From: Clostridia bacterium
GTDB taxonomy: Bacteria; Bacillota_A; Clostridia; UMGS1883
Length of the DNA stretch: 64,000 nt
Assembly (NCBI GenBank): GCA_017467965.1
Contig: JAFUJZ010000007.1
Location: forward strand, 66,724-130,723
Direction: 5' to 3'
The notes beneath the pieces are model-generated. The model was not told the origin of the DNA. It ran no database searches and saw only the letters and a list, made by a program, of their open reading frames with translations. Positions 34,927 through 44,616 of this stretch are shown piece by piece. The translations under genes were made by a program, and so were the position numbers. Positions within the stretch are counted from its first letter, which is position 1; each line of letters opens with the position of its first letter.

Positions 34927-34932
34927 TATAAT
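34904..34932 (+). promoter_or_regulatory. Perfect-consensus promoter of the surface-polymer cluster, inside the AraC-type gene
   Basis: TTGACA (34904-34909), exactly 17 nt, TATAAT (34927-34932), overlapping the AraC gene stop codon at 34924-34926. Confidence 0.88.
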
Positions 34933-34976
34933 AAAAATTGGTATAGTGTACGTTTTTTTTCTGCACGGAGGGATTT

Positions 34977-36194
34977 ATGAAGAAAAAAATTGTAATATTT
35001 GGAGTATTTAATGACCCCAATCTCGGAGATGTGCTTTTGTGTTTGTCTTCAGGCAAAATTGTGAAAAAGTTTTGTGATGCAGAAATTGAATATGTTGATT
35101 TTTACGGACGGGAATGCCTTAGTCCCAAGTATCCGAGGGTAAAAACGGACGGGACGGTATATACCGTAAACTGGAGCCCTTTTTACAGTGTTTTTCATAA
35201 GGCGTTTTCCCTTATGTCGCTTATGAATTATCCCATAAGGGAAATAGGCTGTCATTTTGAATGGCTGACTGACCCCAATCGTAAAAAAAGGCTCGAAAAG
35301 TATTATAACGACAAAATCAAGGATGCGGATATGGTGATAGTGCCGGGCGGCGGTGTTTTGGAGGACAGCGTAGAGCACGACTATTATCACAATATTCTGC
35401 TTATGAGCGAGGCTTGCAAAAAAAGAGGTATTCCCATGTGCTTTAACGCTGTGGGTATAGTAAGCGATAAACGTGCAAGCTTGGGTAAAAAGCTCTTGAA
35501 AAAAGCGCTTATGAACGAAAGCGTCAAGTATATATCCTGCCGTGACGGCGAGGAAAAGGTAAAAAGCATGACAAATCTCCCTGTTAAAACTGTTGCTTGT
35601 GCGGCAACCATGGCAGGGGAATTGTTTCGGATAAAAAAAGATGACACATCCGACAAAATAGGCATAGGTGTTATCAGAGGAAATGTTTTTGAAACATATG
35701 GATATAGCCTCAGTGAAGACGAGCTTATTAATTTTTATGTAGAACTTGTCGGTGAAGTCGAAAAGAAAGGATACAAAGCGCAGCTTTTTTGTAACGGTTT
35801 TATAAAGGACTATGAACTCGGATGTAAAGTTTGCGAAAGACTTGGTAAGGATATACTTTTAAAACGTCCCGAAACATCCGAGGAATTGATTGAACATATA
35901 GCCGGATTTAAAGCAATCTGCGTGGCAAGATTGCACGCTGCTATTACGGCATATTCATTGGATATACCTGCGGTGGTTTTCTCCTGGGGTACAAAACAGA
36001 AAGATTTTATGGCTCAGGCAGGATGCGCATACAGAGCAATTGCTTGTAGCGATATGGATGCTGAATATGTTGTGAAGGTGCTCTGTGAGGCAATTGAAAA
36101 CGGATGGGATAAAGACAAAAGGACGGCTTTTACAAAAACAGGTGTTGACAGTATAAGAGAAATACTTGCGATTGGTGGATTTATTGATGAATGA
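34977..36194 (+). CDS. Polysaccharide pyruvyl transferase family protein
   Basis: 405 residues, ATG behind CGGAGGG. N-terminal nucleotide-sugar-like fold KIVIFGVFNDPNLGDVLL, the loop ADMVIVPGGGVLEDS, and the C-terminal ARLHAAITAYSLDIPAVVFSW motif are typical of the CsaB/WcaK family, which adds ketal pyruvate from PEP to glycans or, in some members, transfers other groups. Cytoplasmic, acting on lipid-linked intermediates. It overlaps LicD by 8 nt and is followed by a flippase, consistent with modification of a surface polymer. Confidence 0.88.
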   Translation: MKKKIVIFGVFNDPNLGDVLLCLSSGKIVKKFCDAEIEYVDFYGRECLSPKYPRVKTDGTVYTVNWSPFYSVFHKAFSLMSLMNYPIREIGCHFEWLTDPNRKKRLEKYYNDKIKDADMVIVPGGGVLEDSVEHDYYHNILLMSEACKKRGIPMCFNAVGIVSDKRASLGKKLLKKALMNESVKYISCRDGEEKVKSMTNLPVKTVACAATMAGELFRIKKDDTSDKIGIGVIRGNVFETYGYSLSEDELINFYVELVGEVEKKGYKAQLFCNGFIKDYELGCKVCERLGKDILLKRPETSEELIEHIAGFKAICVARLHAAITAYSLDIPAVVFSWGTKQKDFMAQAGCAYRAIACSDMDAEYVVKVLCEAIENGWDKDKRTAFTKTGVDSIREILAIGGFIDE

Positions 36195-37056
36195 TTTTCT
36201 TAAAGCGGAAGAGAGAAGCGGCTTTTACGTTGACGAAACCATGAAAAAGGTATGGCTTTGCGATGTTGAGCTTCTGGAAGTAATGGAAGATATATGTAAA
36301 AGGCATAACATTAAATGGTTCGCTGACGGCGGTACGCTTTTGGGCGCAGTAAGGCACAAGGGCTTTATCCCGTGGGATGACGATATCGATATACAAATGC
36401 TGAGAGCGGACTATGACCGTTTTATAGAGGTATGTAAAGAGGAACTCAAGGAGCCGTATTTTTTGCAGTGGGCAGGCAGTGAAAAGGGATTTCAGCCTTG
36501 GCACGCAAAATTACGTGACGACCGCACTACGGGAAGCACACGCTTTGAAACAAACTGTTTTCCCGAGTGGCACAGAGGCATATTTATCGATATTTTTCCT
36601 CTTGATAATGTGCCCGACGGCAAAGTAAGATACTTTTTTCATATGACATATCTTAAAATATTCCGTATGCTTCTTTTAGGTTTTGAAGTGCCCCGCTCCC
36701 CCGAGGCAAAGAAAATTTCGAAAATTTTTGCCCGTTTTGTAATAGGGTTTTTAAATATTTTTACAACACACGAAAAGCTTGCAATGAAATATCTCAAGGC
36801 AGTTAAGAGTGTTAAAGGCAACACAAAAAAGGTTGGCGTAACAGCTTTCCGTCCGGGCGTTAAAAAATACGAATGGCGAAGAGAATTGTTTGAAAAATGT
36901 GTTGAACTGCCCTTTGAATGGCGCACGGTTACATGCCCTGAGAATGTGCACGAAAGACTCAGCGTGCAGTACGGTGAGGATTATATGGTATTCAAAAAGG
37001 GGACTGCGCAGCATACGACGATCACATTTAATCCTTATAAATCATATAAGGATTAA
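36187..37056 (+). CDS. LicD-family phosphotransferase
   Basis: 289 residues from the ATG at 36187 (GGTGGA 11 nt upstream), overlapping the previous gene by 8 nt. The LicD active site is clear: KWFADGGTLLGAVRHKGFIP followed by WDDDIDIQM with the two catalytic Asp pairs, and later FIDIFPLDNVPDG. LicD proteins move phosphocholine or other phospho-groups (e.g. ribitol/glycerol phosphate) from CDP-carriers onto surface glycans. With gpsA in the same cluster, a phosphoglycerol-type decoration is an alternative to phosphocholine; no choline uptake or CDP-choline gene is present. Confidence 0.92.
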   Translation: MNDFLKAEERSGFYVDETMKKVWLCDVELLEVMEDICKRHNIKWFADGGTLLGAVRHKGFIPWDDDIDIQMLRADYDRFIEVCKEELKEPYFLQWAGSEKGFQPWHAKLRDDRTTGSTRFETNCFPEWHRGIFIDIFPLDNVPDGKVRYFFHMTYLKIFRMLLLGFEVPRSPEAKKISKIFARFVIGFLNIFTTHEKLAMKYLKAVKSVKGNTKKVGVTAFRPGVKKYEWRRELFEKCVELPFEWRTVTCPENVHERLSVQYGEDYMVFKKGTAQHTTITFNPYKSYKD

Positions 37057-37100
37057 ATGCTAAGTGAAGAGGTAAGAGTGAATAGTGAAGAGTTCAGGTG

Positions 37101-37121
37101 GATTTTCGCTATGCGAAAATC
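37101..37121 (+). promoter_or_regulatory. Hairpin between licD-type and flippase genes
   Basis: GATTTTCGC-TAT-GCGAAAATC, perfect 9-bp stem, then TTTGATTTG. The 102-nt gap also has repeated AGTGAAGAG/AGTGAATAG words (37066-37092). Possible attenuator. Confidence 0.4.
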
Positions 37122-37158
37122 TTTGATTTGAAATTTTGTCTGAGAGGACGAGGGGTTA

Positions 37159-38691
37159 ATGGCAAAAAGTAATTCAAGGCTTAAAAATTCAATACGGAAT
37201 TCTGCCTTCGGTCTTTTTGCGGAGGTTACTACGCTTATTTTGGGCTTTGTTGTACGTCATGTGTTTGTACATACGCTTGCGGAGGACTATCTTGGAGTTA
37301 ACGGACTTTTTACCAATATTCTGCAGGTTTTATCCTTTGCGGAGTTAGGTGTGGGCAATGCGATTGTTTTCAGTCTTTATAAGCCCATTCGTGACCGTGA
37401 CAGTGTAAAAATTCGTCAGTATGTCTCATTTTATAAGTCGGCATATCGCATTATAGGTGCAATTGTTGCCGTTCTTGGACTTATGCTTGTTCCGTTTTTG
37501 GATATTATCATAGTTGATAAGCCAAACATCCCGGATAATCTTGTAGTTATTTATCTTTTGTACCTGGCAAATACGGTGTTGTCATATTTCCTTGTATGGA
37601 AAAGAACCTTTATGACCGCAAATCAAGAAAGATACATAGGTACTGTGGTAGAACAGATTTTTACGATTATTCAGGTTATAGTTCAGATTGTGATTTTGTA
37701 CACAACTCATAATTTTGTGCTGTATCTTCTGGTTATGATTGTTTCAAATCAGATACGCAACATGATTATTTCCCGAATCTGTTCAAAAAGATATCCCGTA
37801 GTTAACGAAAAGCCTCAGGTGGATTTGACAAAAGAGGAAAAAAAGAGCATTTTTGATAATGTTAAAGCCCTTTTGGTATATAAGCTTGCAGGTGTTTCCT
37901 TAAATAGTACGGACAATATTCTTGTGCAGGCAATAGACAGCTTGCAAAGTCTCAATTTGTATTCAAACTATTCGATGATTGTTGTAAATTTCAGGCTTTT
38001 GTCAAACCAGCTTTTAAACGGTATTACGGCAAGCGTAGGTGATTTGAACGCATCGGATGATACTAAAGCTAAGGAAAATGTGTTTTTCAAACTTTTGTTT
38101 GTATCCTTCTGGTTGTACGCGTTTTTATCGGTAGGCTTTATAGTATGTGCAGGCGATGTTATAAGGTTGTGGCTGGGTGACAAATTTGTTATGGGCACCC
38201 TTTCAGCCTGTGCGATAGCTTTTTCGTTTTATGTTGAAGGTGTTCAGTTTGCGGGCTTTACGTACCGCACAACTATGGGGCTTTTCCGTGAAAGCATGGT
38301 TGCTCCCATTGTTGCGGCAGTGCTCAATATTGTACTCAGTATTGTTATGGGAGAGCTGATTGGCTTAGCCGGTATTTTTATTGCAACAGGTATTTCACGC
38401 CTTTTAACAACCACATGGGTTGACGGATATCTTGTTTTTACAAAGAGGCTTAATAAGTCACCCATAAGATTTTTTAAGACATATATTTTGTATTTTGTTT
38501 TCACGGTTTTTGCAGTAACAGTTACATATACAATCCTAAGCTATATCAAATTTGCGGGAATTATAGGTCTTGTGGGCAAGGTCGCACTTTGTGCAGTAAT
38601 ATATAATTTGTTATTTGTTATCTGTTTCGGCGGTACAAAAATTTTCAGAGAAGTTTTAAGCATGTTTTTTAAGAAAGGAAAAAAGATATGA
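37159..38691 (+). CDS. Wzx/MATE-type polysaccharide flippase
   Basis: 510 residues with about 12-14 hydrophobic helices, starting at an ATG behind GAGAGGACGAGGGG. The N-terminus (KNSIRNSAFGLFAEVTTLI, then GVNGLFTNILQVLSFAELGVG) is typical of the clostridial polysaccharide biosynthesis flippase family. It would flip lipid-linked oligosaccharide across the plasma membrane. Ends overlapping the gpsA start by 4 nt (ATGA), so translation is coupled. Confidence 0.9.
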   Translation: MAKSNSRLKNSIRNSAFGLFAEVTTLILGFVVRHVFVHTLAEDYLGVNGLFTNILQVLSFAELGVGNAIVFSLYKPIRDRDSVKIRQYVSFYKSAYRIIGAIVAVLGLMLVPFLDIIIVDKPNIPDNLVVIYLLYLANTVLSYFLVWKRTFMTANQERYIGTVVEQIFTIIQVIVQIVILYTTHNFVLYLLVMIVSNQIRNMIISRICSKRYPVVNEKPQVDLTKEEKKSIFDNVKALLVYKLAGVSLNSTDNILVQAIDSLQSLNLYSNYSMIVVNFRLLSNQLLNGITASVGDLNASDDTKAKENVFFKLLFVSFWLYAFLSVGFIVCAGDVIRLWLGDKFVMGTLSACAIAFSFYVEGVQFAGFTYRTTMGLFRESMVAPIVAAVLNIVLSIVMGELIGLAGIFIATGISRLLTTTWVDGYLVFTKRLNKSPIRFFKTYILYFVFTVFAVTVTYTILSYIKFAGIIGLVGKVALCAVIYNLLFVICFGGTKIFREVLSMFFKKGKKI

Positions 38692-39680
38692 CAAAAATAG
38701 CGGTTTTAGGTGCAGGGACATGGGGCATAGCTTTGGCGAGACTTTTGGCAGTGAAAAAGCATACTGTCAGTGTGTGGTCTGCAATTGAAAGTGAAATAGA
38801 TACGCTCAATCAAACGAGAAAGCATCCGATTTTGTCGGATATGGTTATTCCCGAGAACATGCTTTTTACAAAAAATCTTGGCGACGCAATGGAAAACTGC
38901 GATATTGTGCTTATGGCAGTGCCGTCGGTATTTGTAAGAAGTACTGCGGAAAAAGTAAAAGAATATTTCAAAGAAGAAATGATTATTGTGGATGTTGCAA
39001 AGGGAATGGAGCCCGATACTCTCTTTACAATGAGCGAAATTATAAATGATGTTATTCCAAAGGCGAAGGTTGTAGCACTTACAGGCCCTACACATGCAGA
39101 GGAGGTTGCCTTTGATAAGCCCACTGCAATCGTTGCTGCATGTAAGGATGAAGATGCTGCTGAATTTGTTCAGGATATATTTATGACAGATAGTTTTCGT
39201 GTATATACAAATTCCGATATTAAGGGAGCGGAAATTGCAGGTGCAATAAAGAATGTTATGGCTTTAGGAGTTGGTATTTCCCGCGGGCTTGGTTACGGAG
39301 ATAATACAACAGCGGCACTTATAACCCGAGGCCTTGCAGAAATCGTAAGACTTGGTACTGCTATGGGCTGTAATAAAGAAACCTTCTATGGTCTTACGGG
39401 AGTTGGCGATTTGATTGTTACATGTACAAGCATACATAGCCGTAATTTTAAGGCGGGCAAGCTCTTGGGTCAAGGTATGAGCGCAGATGATGCAAAACGC
39501 GAGGTAGGCATGGTTGTTGAAGGCATGAACATGCTGCCTGCGGCAATGAAGCTTATTGAAAAATACAACATAGAAATGCCAATTGCAGAAAAGGTTAATG
39601 CTATTGTGAAAGGAGAAATCGAGCCTAAAGTAGCAGTGTATGAACTAATGGGACGAAATAAGAAGGGGGAAAACAAGTGA
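38688..39680 (+). CDS. gpsA: NAD(P)-dependent glycerol-3-phosphate dehydrogenase
   Basis: 330 residues. Rossmann turn IAVLGAGTWGIALARLLA, LMAVPSVFVRSTAEK, VALTGPTHAEEVA, the catalytic Lys in GAEIAGAIKNVMALGVG and GLTGVGDLIVTCTS-HSRN are the standard GpsA blocks. It reduces dihydroxyacetone phosphate to sn-glycerol 3-phosphate for phospholipid and teichoic-acid type polymers. Its placement between a flippase and a surface protein, with 4-nt overlaps on both sides, suggests that G3P supply is tied to this surface polymer. plsY, the acyltransferase that also uses G3P, is elsewhere in the window (55605). Confidence 0.96.
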   Translation: MTKIAVLGAGTWGIALARLLAVKKHTVSVWSAIESEIDTLNQTRKHPILSDMVIPENMLFTKNLGDAMENCDIVLMAVPSVFVRSTAEKVKEYFKEEMIIVDVAKGMEPDTLFTMSEIINDVIPKAKVVALTGPTHAEEVAFDKPTAIVAACKDEDAAEFVQDIFMTDSFRVYTNSDIKGAEIAGAIKNVMALGVGISRGLGYGDNTTAALITRGLAEIVRLGTAMGCNKETFYGLTGVGDLIVTCTSIHSRNFKAGKLLGQGMSADDAKREVGMVVEGMNMLPAAMKLIEKYNIEMPIAEKVNAIVKGEIEPKVAVYELMGRNKKGENK

Positions 39681-42094
39681 CAAAAAAACTACAAAAAATA
39701 GTTTGTTTAGTTATTGGAATTCTTATTATCGGCGCAATTTCGGCAGTAGTTTTCATGAAAACAAGGTTTGATGTTACCGAAAACTACAGCGAGCTGAAAG
39801 AAGAGGCATATGCTTTATATGAGCAGGGGAAAATCAGCGATGCAATAGAAACCCTTGAAGCATATTGCATGTATGTGGTGACAGATATTGATGCCAAGGC
39901 TGTTTTGGGTGACTGGTATTACGAAACTGGAAACCAAGAGGATGCGTACAAACAGTATTATAAAACGGCAGAAAGCAAACGTGCAACAGAAGAAAATGTT
40001 GCCTCGCTGTCTGTCAAAAACACGTCGGAGATAATTTTGGAGCCATTAAAGGAGATAAAGCTTGAAATAACTCCAGATGTACGCATGACAAAGGACATGA
40101 CGTTGATGATTACGGGTCATAACATTGTCCCGGAACAGAAAAATGCGGGCAGGATTGTTTTGGGTGAAAAAATCCTTGCAGATGAAGAAAACTATTATAC
40201 TACAGAGTGGTTTGAGGTTGATCCTAAGGGTGAATACCTTACTATGTCTGGCGGGTTTAACTGTGCTATATGGCAGTTTAGGGATGAATACGGCACCATT
40301 TGTGCCGAAGCAGAAAGTACAAACGAGTACCGCACAACCGATACATACAGTGTAAATGTATACCAAATGGCACGTGCAGCTATCCCCGAGGATGCAGTGC
40401 AGTGCAGAGTAACTTATTTTGACAGAAAAAAAGAGGCTATAACAGCCTCTCCTTATGAAGAGCTTACGATTGTTTACGGCAGACTTCCGGGCGAAAGTAA
40501 AGTAGCAGATTTTTCGTATTATGAAATCCCTGACCTTAAAGAGGGCGAAAAAATTGTGCTTGACAAATCCGGCTGGACAATGGTGACGACAGACGGTACC
40601 ATAGCTTTAGAAGACTGGAAAACCCCGTCAATAGAAAAAGGTAGTTATATTAAAATAGGCGGAAAGCTTCCGGGCAGGGTATCGTTTAACAATTCCGTTA
40701 AATCCTCTTTTGCAAAAGAGGGAATTTATACAATAAGATTTGACAGTATGTCCTCATCTGCAATGGGCGAAAGAATGGACGATGCAAAAAATCTTGGTTT
40801 TAATTCGGCTGTGGGTAACGGAACAATTGCCCTTGGCGAAAATCATTTTGACAACATATACCCTTGGAAGGATATGAAGCTTTGTGCAATAAAGAATGGT
40901 AAAATCACCTATGCCGGGGACGCAAACTTTGCTCTTGATGGTAGTAGCGGCGATGTTTTTGTCGAAATCCCCAAGTTTTATGTGAAGCGCAGTGTAGACG
41001 AAAGATACGATTCGATTTCAATATCGGGAGTTAAGCACGACGGCTTTGAACTTGACCCTGCTTTTGTTACAAAAAATGGCGAAACAGACAAGATTTATGT
41101 TGCGGCATATCTTACGGCAAAGGGAAATTCCGATGAATTGATAAGCGCATCCGGTGTTGTGCCTGTGCTTGACCTTTCGCCCGAAAAGATTAAGGAAAAA
41201 ACCGCTGAAAAGGGAAAAGGTTTTTATGAAATGGACTATGCTGCACTTGCTGCAGTTCAAAAGCTGTTTATGGTGGAGACAGGCTTGAGAAATTCACAAT
41301 ATCTGTATCTGGGTACTTGTGCATATTCTATAGCATCTGCCGAAGAAGACGGAGATTACTCCTTAGCGATAAGTTCGAACAATAATACAAACTGCATTAA
41401 TGTTACGTCAGAACATAATTTTGTACAGGGGAATAATGTGATTATCTTCAACAGTCAAAATTATGAGGAAAGTTACGAAAAGGCTCTCCAAGACGTCAGA
41501 CAGGTTAAAGTTGTGAGAGATAACCCTGACGGCACTCAGGCGGTATACTTTACCGGTGACCCGATAAAAATTGAAAGCGGCGTCAGTGCAATTGCACATG
41601 TTTCAACAAACAACGGATCTACCAGAAATGTTGCTGCACACACCGGTGCTGTAAGCACCGAGAGAGGTACGGTAAGTTTTAAATACCGCAATATAGAAAA
41701 TCTTTGGGGTAACGCATATGTTTACATTGACGGTGTTACTGTCAACAATGGTGTTGCAACACTAACAGACAGAAAAGGCAACAAGTTCAATCTTGCATAC
41801 AATCTGCCTGTGGGAGAAACATCAAACCCTGTAAATTCCATGGTAAGACGGCTTGGATATGATGTTAACCATCCGACTGTGATGCTTCCGAGTGAAGCAA
41901 GCGGTGAAGCTACGATATCAACCTTCTACGGCGATGCTTATATAAGCGGAGACGGAAGTGAGGAATATGTACTCTATTACGGCGGTGGCTGGAATTCGAG
42001 AGCGTGTGCAGGCTTGTTTGCTTTTGCTGCAAATGCAACAAAAGACGAAAATCATACAAATACCACGGGACGTATGATGTATATTAATGAATAG
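39677..42094 (+). CDS. Membrane-anchored protein with TPR-like N-terminus and C-terminal C-type-lectin/FGE-like fold
   Basis: 805 residues from a GTG overlapping the gpsA stop by 4 nt (GAAGGGGGA upstream). One N-terminal membrane helix (IVCLVIGILIIGAISAVVFM), a short TPR-like helical region (ELKEEAYALYEQGKISDAIE), a beta-rich middle, then from about residue 430 a region with EIPKFYVKR, GFELDPAF, DKIYVAAYL, FYEMDYAALAAVQKLFMVE, RNIENLWGNAYVYIDGV, HPTVMLPSEASG and the end YYGGGWNSRACAGLFAFA. This order is that of phage tail/receptor-binding and diversity-generating-retroelement target proteins of the C-lectin/formylglycine-enzyme fold. No reverse transcriptase or template repeat is in the window. 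Likely an exported ligand-binding protein tied to the surface polymer genes. Confidence 0.75.
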   Translation: MTKKLQKIVCLVIGILIIGAISAVVFMKTRFDVTENYSELKEEAYALYEQGKISDAIETLEAYCMYVVTDIDAKAVLGDWYYETGNQEDAYKQYYKTAESKRATEENVASLSVKNTSEIILEPLKEIKLEITPDVRMTKDMTLMITGHNIVPEQKNAGRIVLGEKILADEENYYTTEWFEVDPKGEYLTMSGGFNCAIWQFRDEYGTICAEAESTNEYRTTDTYSVNVYQMARAAIPEDAVQCRVTYFDRKKEAITASPYEELTIVYGRLPGESKVADFSYYEIPDLKEGEKIVLDKSGWTMVTTDGTIALEDWKTPSIEKGSYIKIGGKLPGRVSFNNSVKSSFAKEGIYTIRFDSMSSSAMGERMDDAKNLGFNSAVGNGTIALGENHFDNIYPWKDMKLCAIKNGKITYAGDANFALDGSSGDVFVEIPKFYVKRSVDERYDSISISGVKHDGFELDPAFVTKNGETDKIYVAAYLTAKGNSDELISASGVVPVLDLSPEKIKEKTAEKGKGFYEMDYAALAAVQKLFMVETGLRNSQYLYLGTCAYSIASAEEDGDYSLAISSNNNTNCINVTSEHNFVQGNNVIIFNSQNYEESYEKALQDVRQVKVVRDNPDGTQAVYFTGDPIKIESGVSAIAHVSTNNGSTRNVAAHTGAVSTERGTVSFKYRNIENLWGNAYVYIDGVTVNNGVATLTDRKGNKFNLAYNLPVGETSNPVNSMVRRLGYDVNHPTVMLPSEASGEATISTFYGDAYISGDGSEEYVLYYGGGWNSRACAGLFAFAANATKDENHTNTTGRMMYINE

Positions 42095-42098
42095 TAAT

Positions 42099-42131
42099 AA
42101 AAAAGCTGTTGCATTATGCAACAGCTTTTTT
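42099..42131. terminator. Bidirectional terminator between surface operon and proS
   Basis: AAAAAAGCTGTTGCA-TTA-TGCAACAGCTTTTTT perfect 15-bp arms. Confidence 0.93.
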
Positions 42132-42178
42132 CTATGTCTAATTTATTGATTTATGCCGCTATTAATCAGTGCAACCGA

Positions 42179-43615
42179 TTAATATGCCTTACCCCAGAAT
42201 ACAAGGCTCTTTGCCTTTTTGCCGCAGCAGATACATGTGTCGGCGATGGGTTCTGCGTCAAAGGGCATACAACGACTTGTTACGCCAACTTCGTCCTTCA
42301 TTTTCATTTCGCATTCCAAGTCACCGCACCACATAGCACGCATAAAGCCGGGCTTATTGTCGGCGATATCCTTTGCTTCTTCAAGTGTAGTAGCATCATA
42401 AATTCTGGAATATAAGCTTTCCTTAGCCTTGTTGTAAAGAGAAGACTGAATGTCAGCCAAAATTTCGGGAATCTTTGTTTCCAATTCGTCAAGGGATACA
42501 AAGTACTTTTCACGTGTGTCACGGCGAACGAGAACACACTTGTTGTTTTCAATATCCTTGGGCCCCAACTCAAGACGGAGAGGAATACCTTTCATTTCAC
42601 ATTCGGAGAATTTCCAGCCGGGAGTTTTGTCGGATGCGTCAATCTTAGCACGGCAATACTTCTTGATAGATTCCAAAACTTCGTATGCCTTGTCGAGAAC
42701 GCCTTCCTTATGCTGCATTACGGGAATAACCATAAGCTGTGTAGGAGCTATCATGGGAGGAAGCACGAGACCATTGTCATCACCGTGTACCATGATTAAG
42801 CCACCGATAATACGTGTGGAGATACCCCAAGAAGTTTCATGAGGATTCTTAAGGGTGTTATCCTTATCAGTAAATTCAACACCGAAAGCTTTTGCAAAGC
42901 CGTCACCAAAGAAATGGCTTGTAGCACTCTGAAGTGCTTTACCGTCGTGCATCATAGCTTCCATAGTGTATGTAGCTTCTGCACCTGCAAACTTTTCCTT
43001 GTCTGTCTTTTTGCCCTTTATAACAGGGATAGCAAGGAATTCTTCAGCAAAAGAGGAGTAGATGTTGAGCATCTGCTCAGTTTCTGCAATAGCCTCCTCC
43101 GCTGTTGCGTGCATTGTATGACCTTCCTGCCATAAGAATTCAGCTGTGCGGAGGAAGGGACGTGTTGTTTTTTCCCAACGCATAACACTGCACCACTGGT
43201 TGTAGAGCTTGGGAAGGTCGCGATAGGAATGAATAATATCCTTATAATGATCACAGAAAACAGTTTCACTTGTGGGACGAACGCAAAGGCGTTCTGTAAG
43301 CTTTTCACTGCCACCGTGTGTTACCCATGCAACTTCGGGAGCAAAGCCTTCAACGTGATCCTTTTCCTTCTGGAGTAAGCTTTCGGGAATAAGCATGGGC
43401 ATGTAAACATTTTCATGACCTGTTTCCTTAAAGCGTCTGTCGAGCTCTTTCTGAATATTTTCCCAGATAGCGTAGCCGTAGGGGCGTACAATCATACAGC
43501 CACGAACAGAGGAGTAATCTGCAAGTTCTGCTTTTTTTACGATATCAGTATACCACTGGGCAAAATCAACGTCGCGGGAGGTAATATCCTCAACCATTTT
43601 TTTATTATCTGCCAT
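42179..43615 (-). CDS. proS: Prolyl-tRNA synthetase, short (archaeal/eukaryotic-like) form
   Basis: 478 residues. Class II motifs: [18 protein letters not shown], motif 2 with [28 protein letters not shown], and motif 3 in [20 protein letters not shown]. It lacks the INS editing domain of long bacterial ProRS and carries the C-terminal zinc-binding/ending block [18 protein letters not shown] typical of the short ProS form found in many Clostridia. Charges tRNA-Pro. Own consensus-like promoter; no T-box in the short leader. The editing of mischarged Ala-tRNA-Pro would need a separate YbaK/ProX protein, not present here. Confidence 0.96.
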   Translation of the reverse strand: MADNKKMVEDITSRDVDFAQWYTDIVKKAELADYSSVRGCMIVRPYGYAIWENIQKELDRRFKETGHENVYMPMLIPESLLQKEKDHVEGFAPEVAWVTHGGSEKLTERLCVRPTSETVFCDHYKDIIHSYRDLPKLYNQWCSVMRWEKTTRPFLRTAEFLWQEGHTMHATAEEAIAETEQMLNIYSSFAEEFLAIPVIKGKKTDKEKFAGAEATYTMEAMMHDGKALQSATSHFFGDGFAKAFGVEFTDKDNTLKNPHETSWGISTRIIGGLIMVHGDDNGLVLPPMIAPTQLMVIPVMQHKEGVLDKAYEVLESIKKYCRAKIDASDKTPGWKFSECEMKGIPLRLELGPKDIENNKCVLVRRDTREKYFVSLDELETKIPEILADIQSSLYNKAKESLYSRIYDATTLEEAKDIADNKPGFMRAMWCGDLECEMKMKDEVGVTSRCMPFDAEPIADTCICCGKKAKSLVFWGKAY

Positions 43616-43657
43616 AATGATTACCTAAGCCTTTCATATTAAAATATATTATGTTCT

Positions 43658-43686
43658 ATTTTACAAAAAATAGAGTGATTTGTCAA
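43658..43686 (-). promoter_or_regulatory. Promoter of proS, overlapping the EamA gene stop
   Basis: On minus TTGACA (43686-43681), 17-nt spacer, TAAAAT (43663-43658). The -35 hexamer contains the EamA TGA stop codon (43685-43683). Confidence 0.85.
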
Positions 43687-44543
43687 CAAATTACTAATAA
43701 AAGTGTGCCTGTAACAATTAAAATAAGACCCGAAAAGCTTTTTAGCGAGAGCTTTTCACCGAAAAACAACCAAGACAGGAAACAAGTGAAAACTATGCTC
43801 AATTTGTCGATAGGTGCTACATGACTTGCCGGGCCCATTGACAGTGCACGGTAGTAGCACAGCCAGCTTGCGCCGGTTGCTATACCGGAAAGGACTATGT
43901 AAATACTGTTTTTTACGTCAAGTGAACGTAGCTGTTTATAATCTTTGTTTATAAAAACAATAATCCATGCCATTACAAGTACTATAATTGTCCTTATACT
44001 GCTGCCTAAATCGCTCGAAATACCGTATATGCCAATTTTTGCAAGGATAGATGTGAGGGCTGCAAACACGGCACCTGCAAAAGCATATAAAATTGCTGAT
44101 TTCCTCTTGCGTGAAGATGCGCGTCGTTCAATCATAAGAAGCGTACCTATAAAGATAAGTGCGGTGCATATTCCTGTTAACGGGGTGAACGGTTCTGTAA
44201 GAAAAACAGCACTGAGTACTATTGTGAAAACAATTGCTGATTTATCAATCGGCACAACCACGTTAACATTGCCGATTTTTAGCGCATGGAAATAACACAG
44301 CCAGCTTACACCTGTTGTAATGCCCGAAAGGGTAAGGTAAATAAGGGTTTTTGACGAAATAGAAGAAAGCTGTGCCGAAACGGGAGTTGTAATAAAAGTT
44401 ATCAGCCATGAAAAGATTAATACAATAACCGTTCTCAGTGCAGTTACAAGATTAGAATTGACGTTTTTCATGCCCTTTTTTGCAAGCACTGACGTAAGTG
44501 CAGCGAAAAATGCCGATAAAAGTGCAAAACCTATGTATCCCAT
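43683..44543 (-). CDS. EamA (DMT superfamily) transporter
   Basis: 286 residues from the ATG at 44543 behind AAAGGAGGC (the frame is open to 44681 but crosses the intergenic promoters). Ten hydrophobic helices in two related halves, each with the EamA signature: SGITTGVSWLCYFHALKIGN in the first and SGIATGASWLCYYRALSMG in the second, each followed by a PIDK-S-IVFT block. Drug/metabolite-type carriers of unknown substrate, inner membrane. The near-identity of the two halves indicates an internal duplication. Confidence 0.9.
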   Translation of the reverse strand: MGYIGFALLSAFFAALTSVLAKKGMKNVNSNLVTALRTVIVLIFSWLITFITTPVSAQLSSISSKTLIYLTLSGITTGVSWLCYFHALKIGNVNVVVPIDKSAIVFTIVLSAVFLTEPFTPLTGICTALIFIGTLLMIERRASSRKRKSAILYAFAGAVFAALTSILAKIGIYGISSDLGSSIRTIIVLVMAWIIVFINKDYKQLRSLDVKNSIYIVLSGIATGASWLCYYRALSMGPASHVAPIDKLSIVFTCFLSWLFFGEKLSLKSFSGLILIVTGTLLLVIC

Positions 44544-44564
44544 AAAAAAGCCTCCTTTACAACT

Positions 44565-44593
44565 ATCATATGTCAAAATAAGAGGAAGGTCAA
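44565..44593 (-). promoter_or_regulatory. Promoter of the EamA gene
   Basis: On minus TTGACC (44593-44588), 17-nt spacer, TATGAT (44570-44565), ahead of the AAAGGAGGC site; divergent to the hisS promoter. Confidence 0.6.
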
Positions 44594-44616
44594 TAGATAT
44601 TGTCGATAAAAATATC

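Noticed and set aside
41940..42094. Diversity-generating retroelement variable region at the end of the lectin-fold gene
   Set aside because: Position and fold fit, but there is no template repeat or reverse transcriptase in the window, so it is reported only as something to check.
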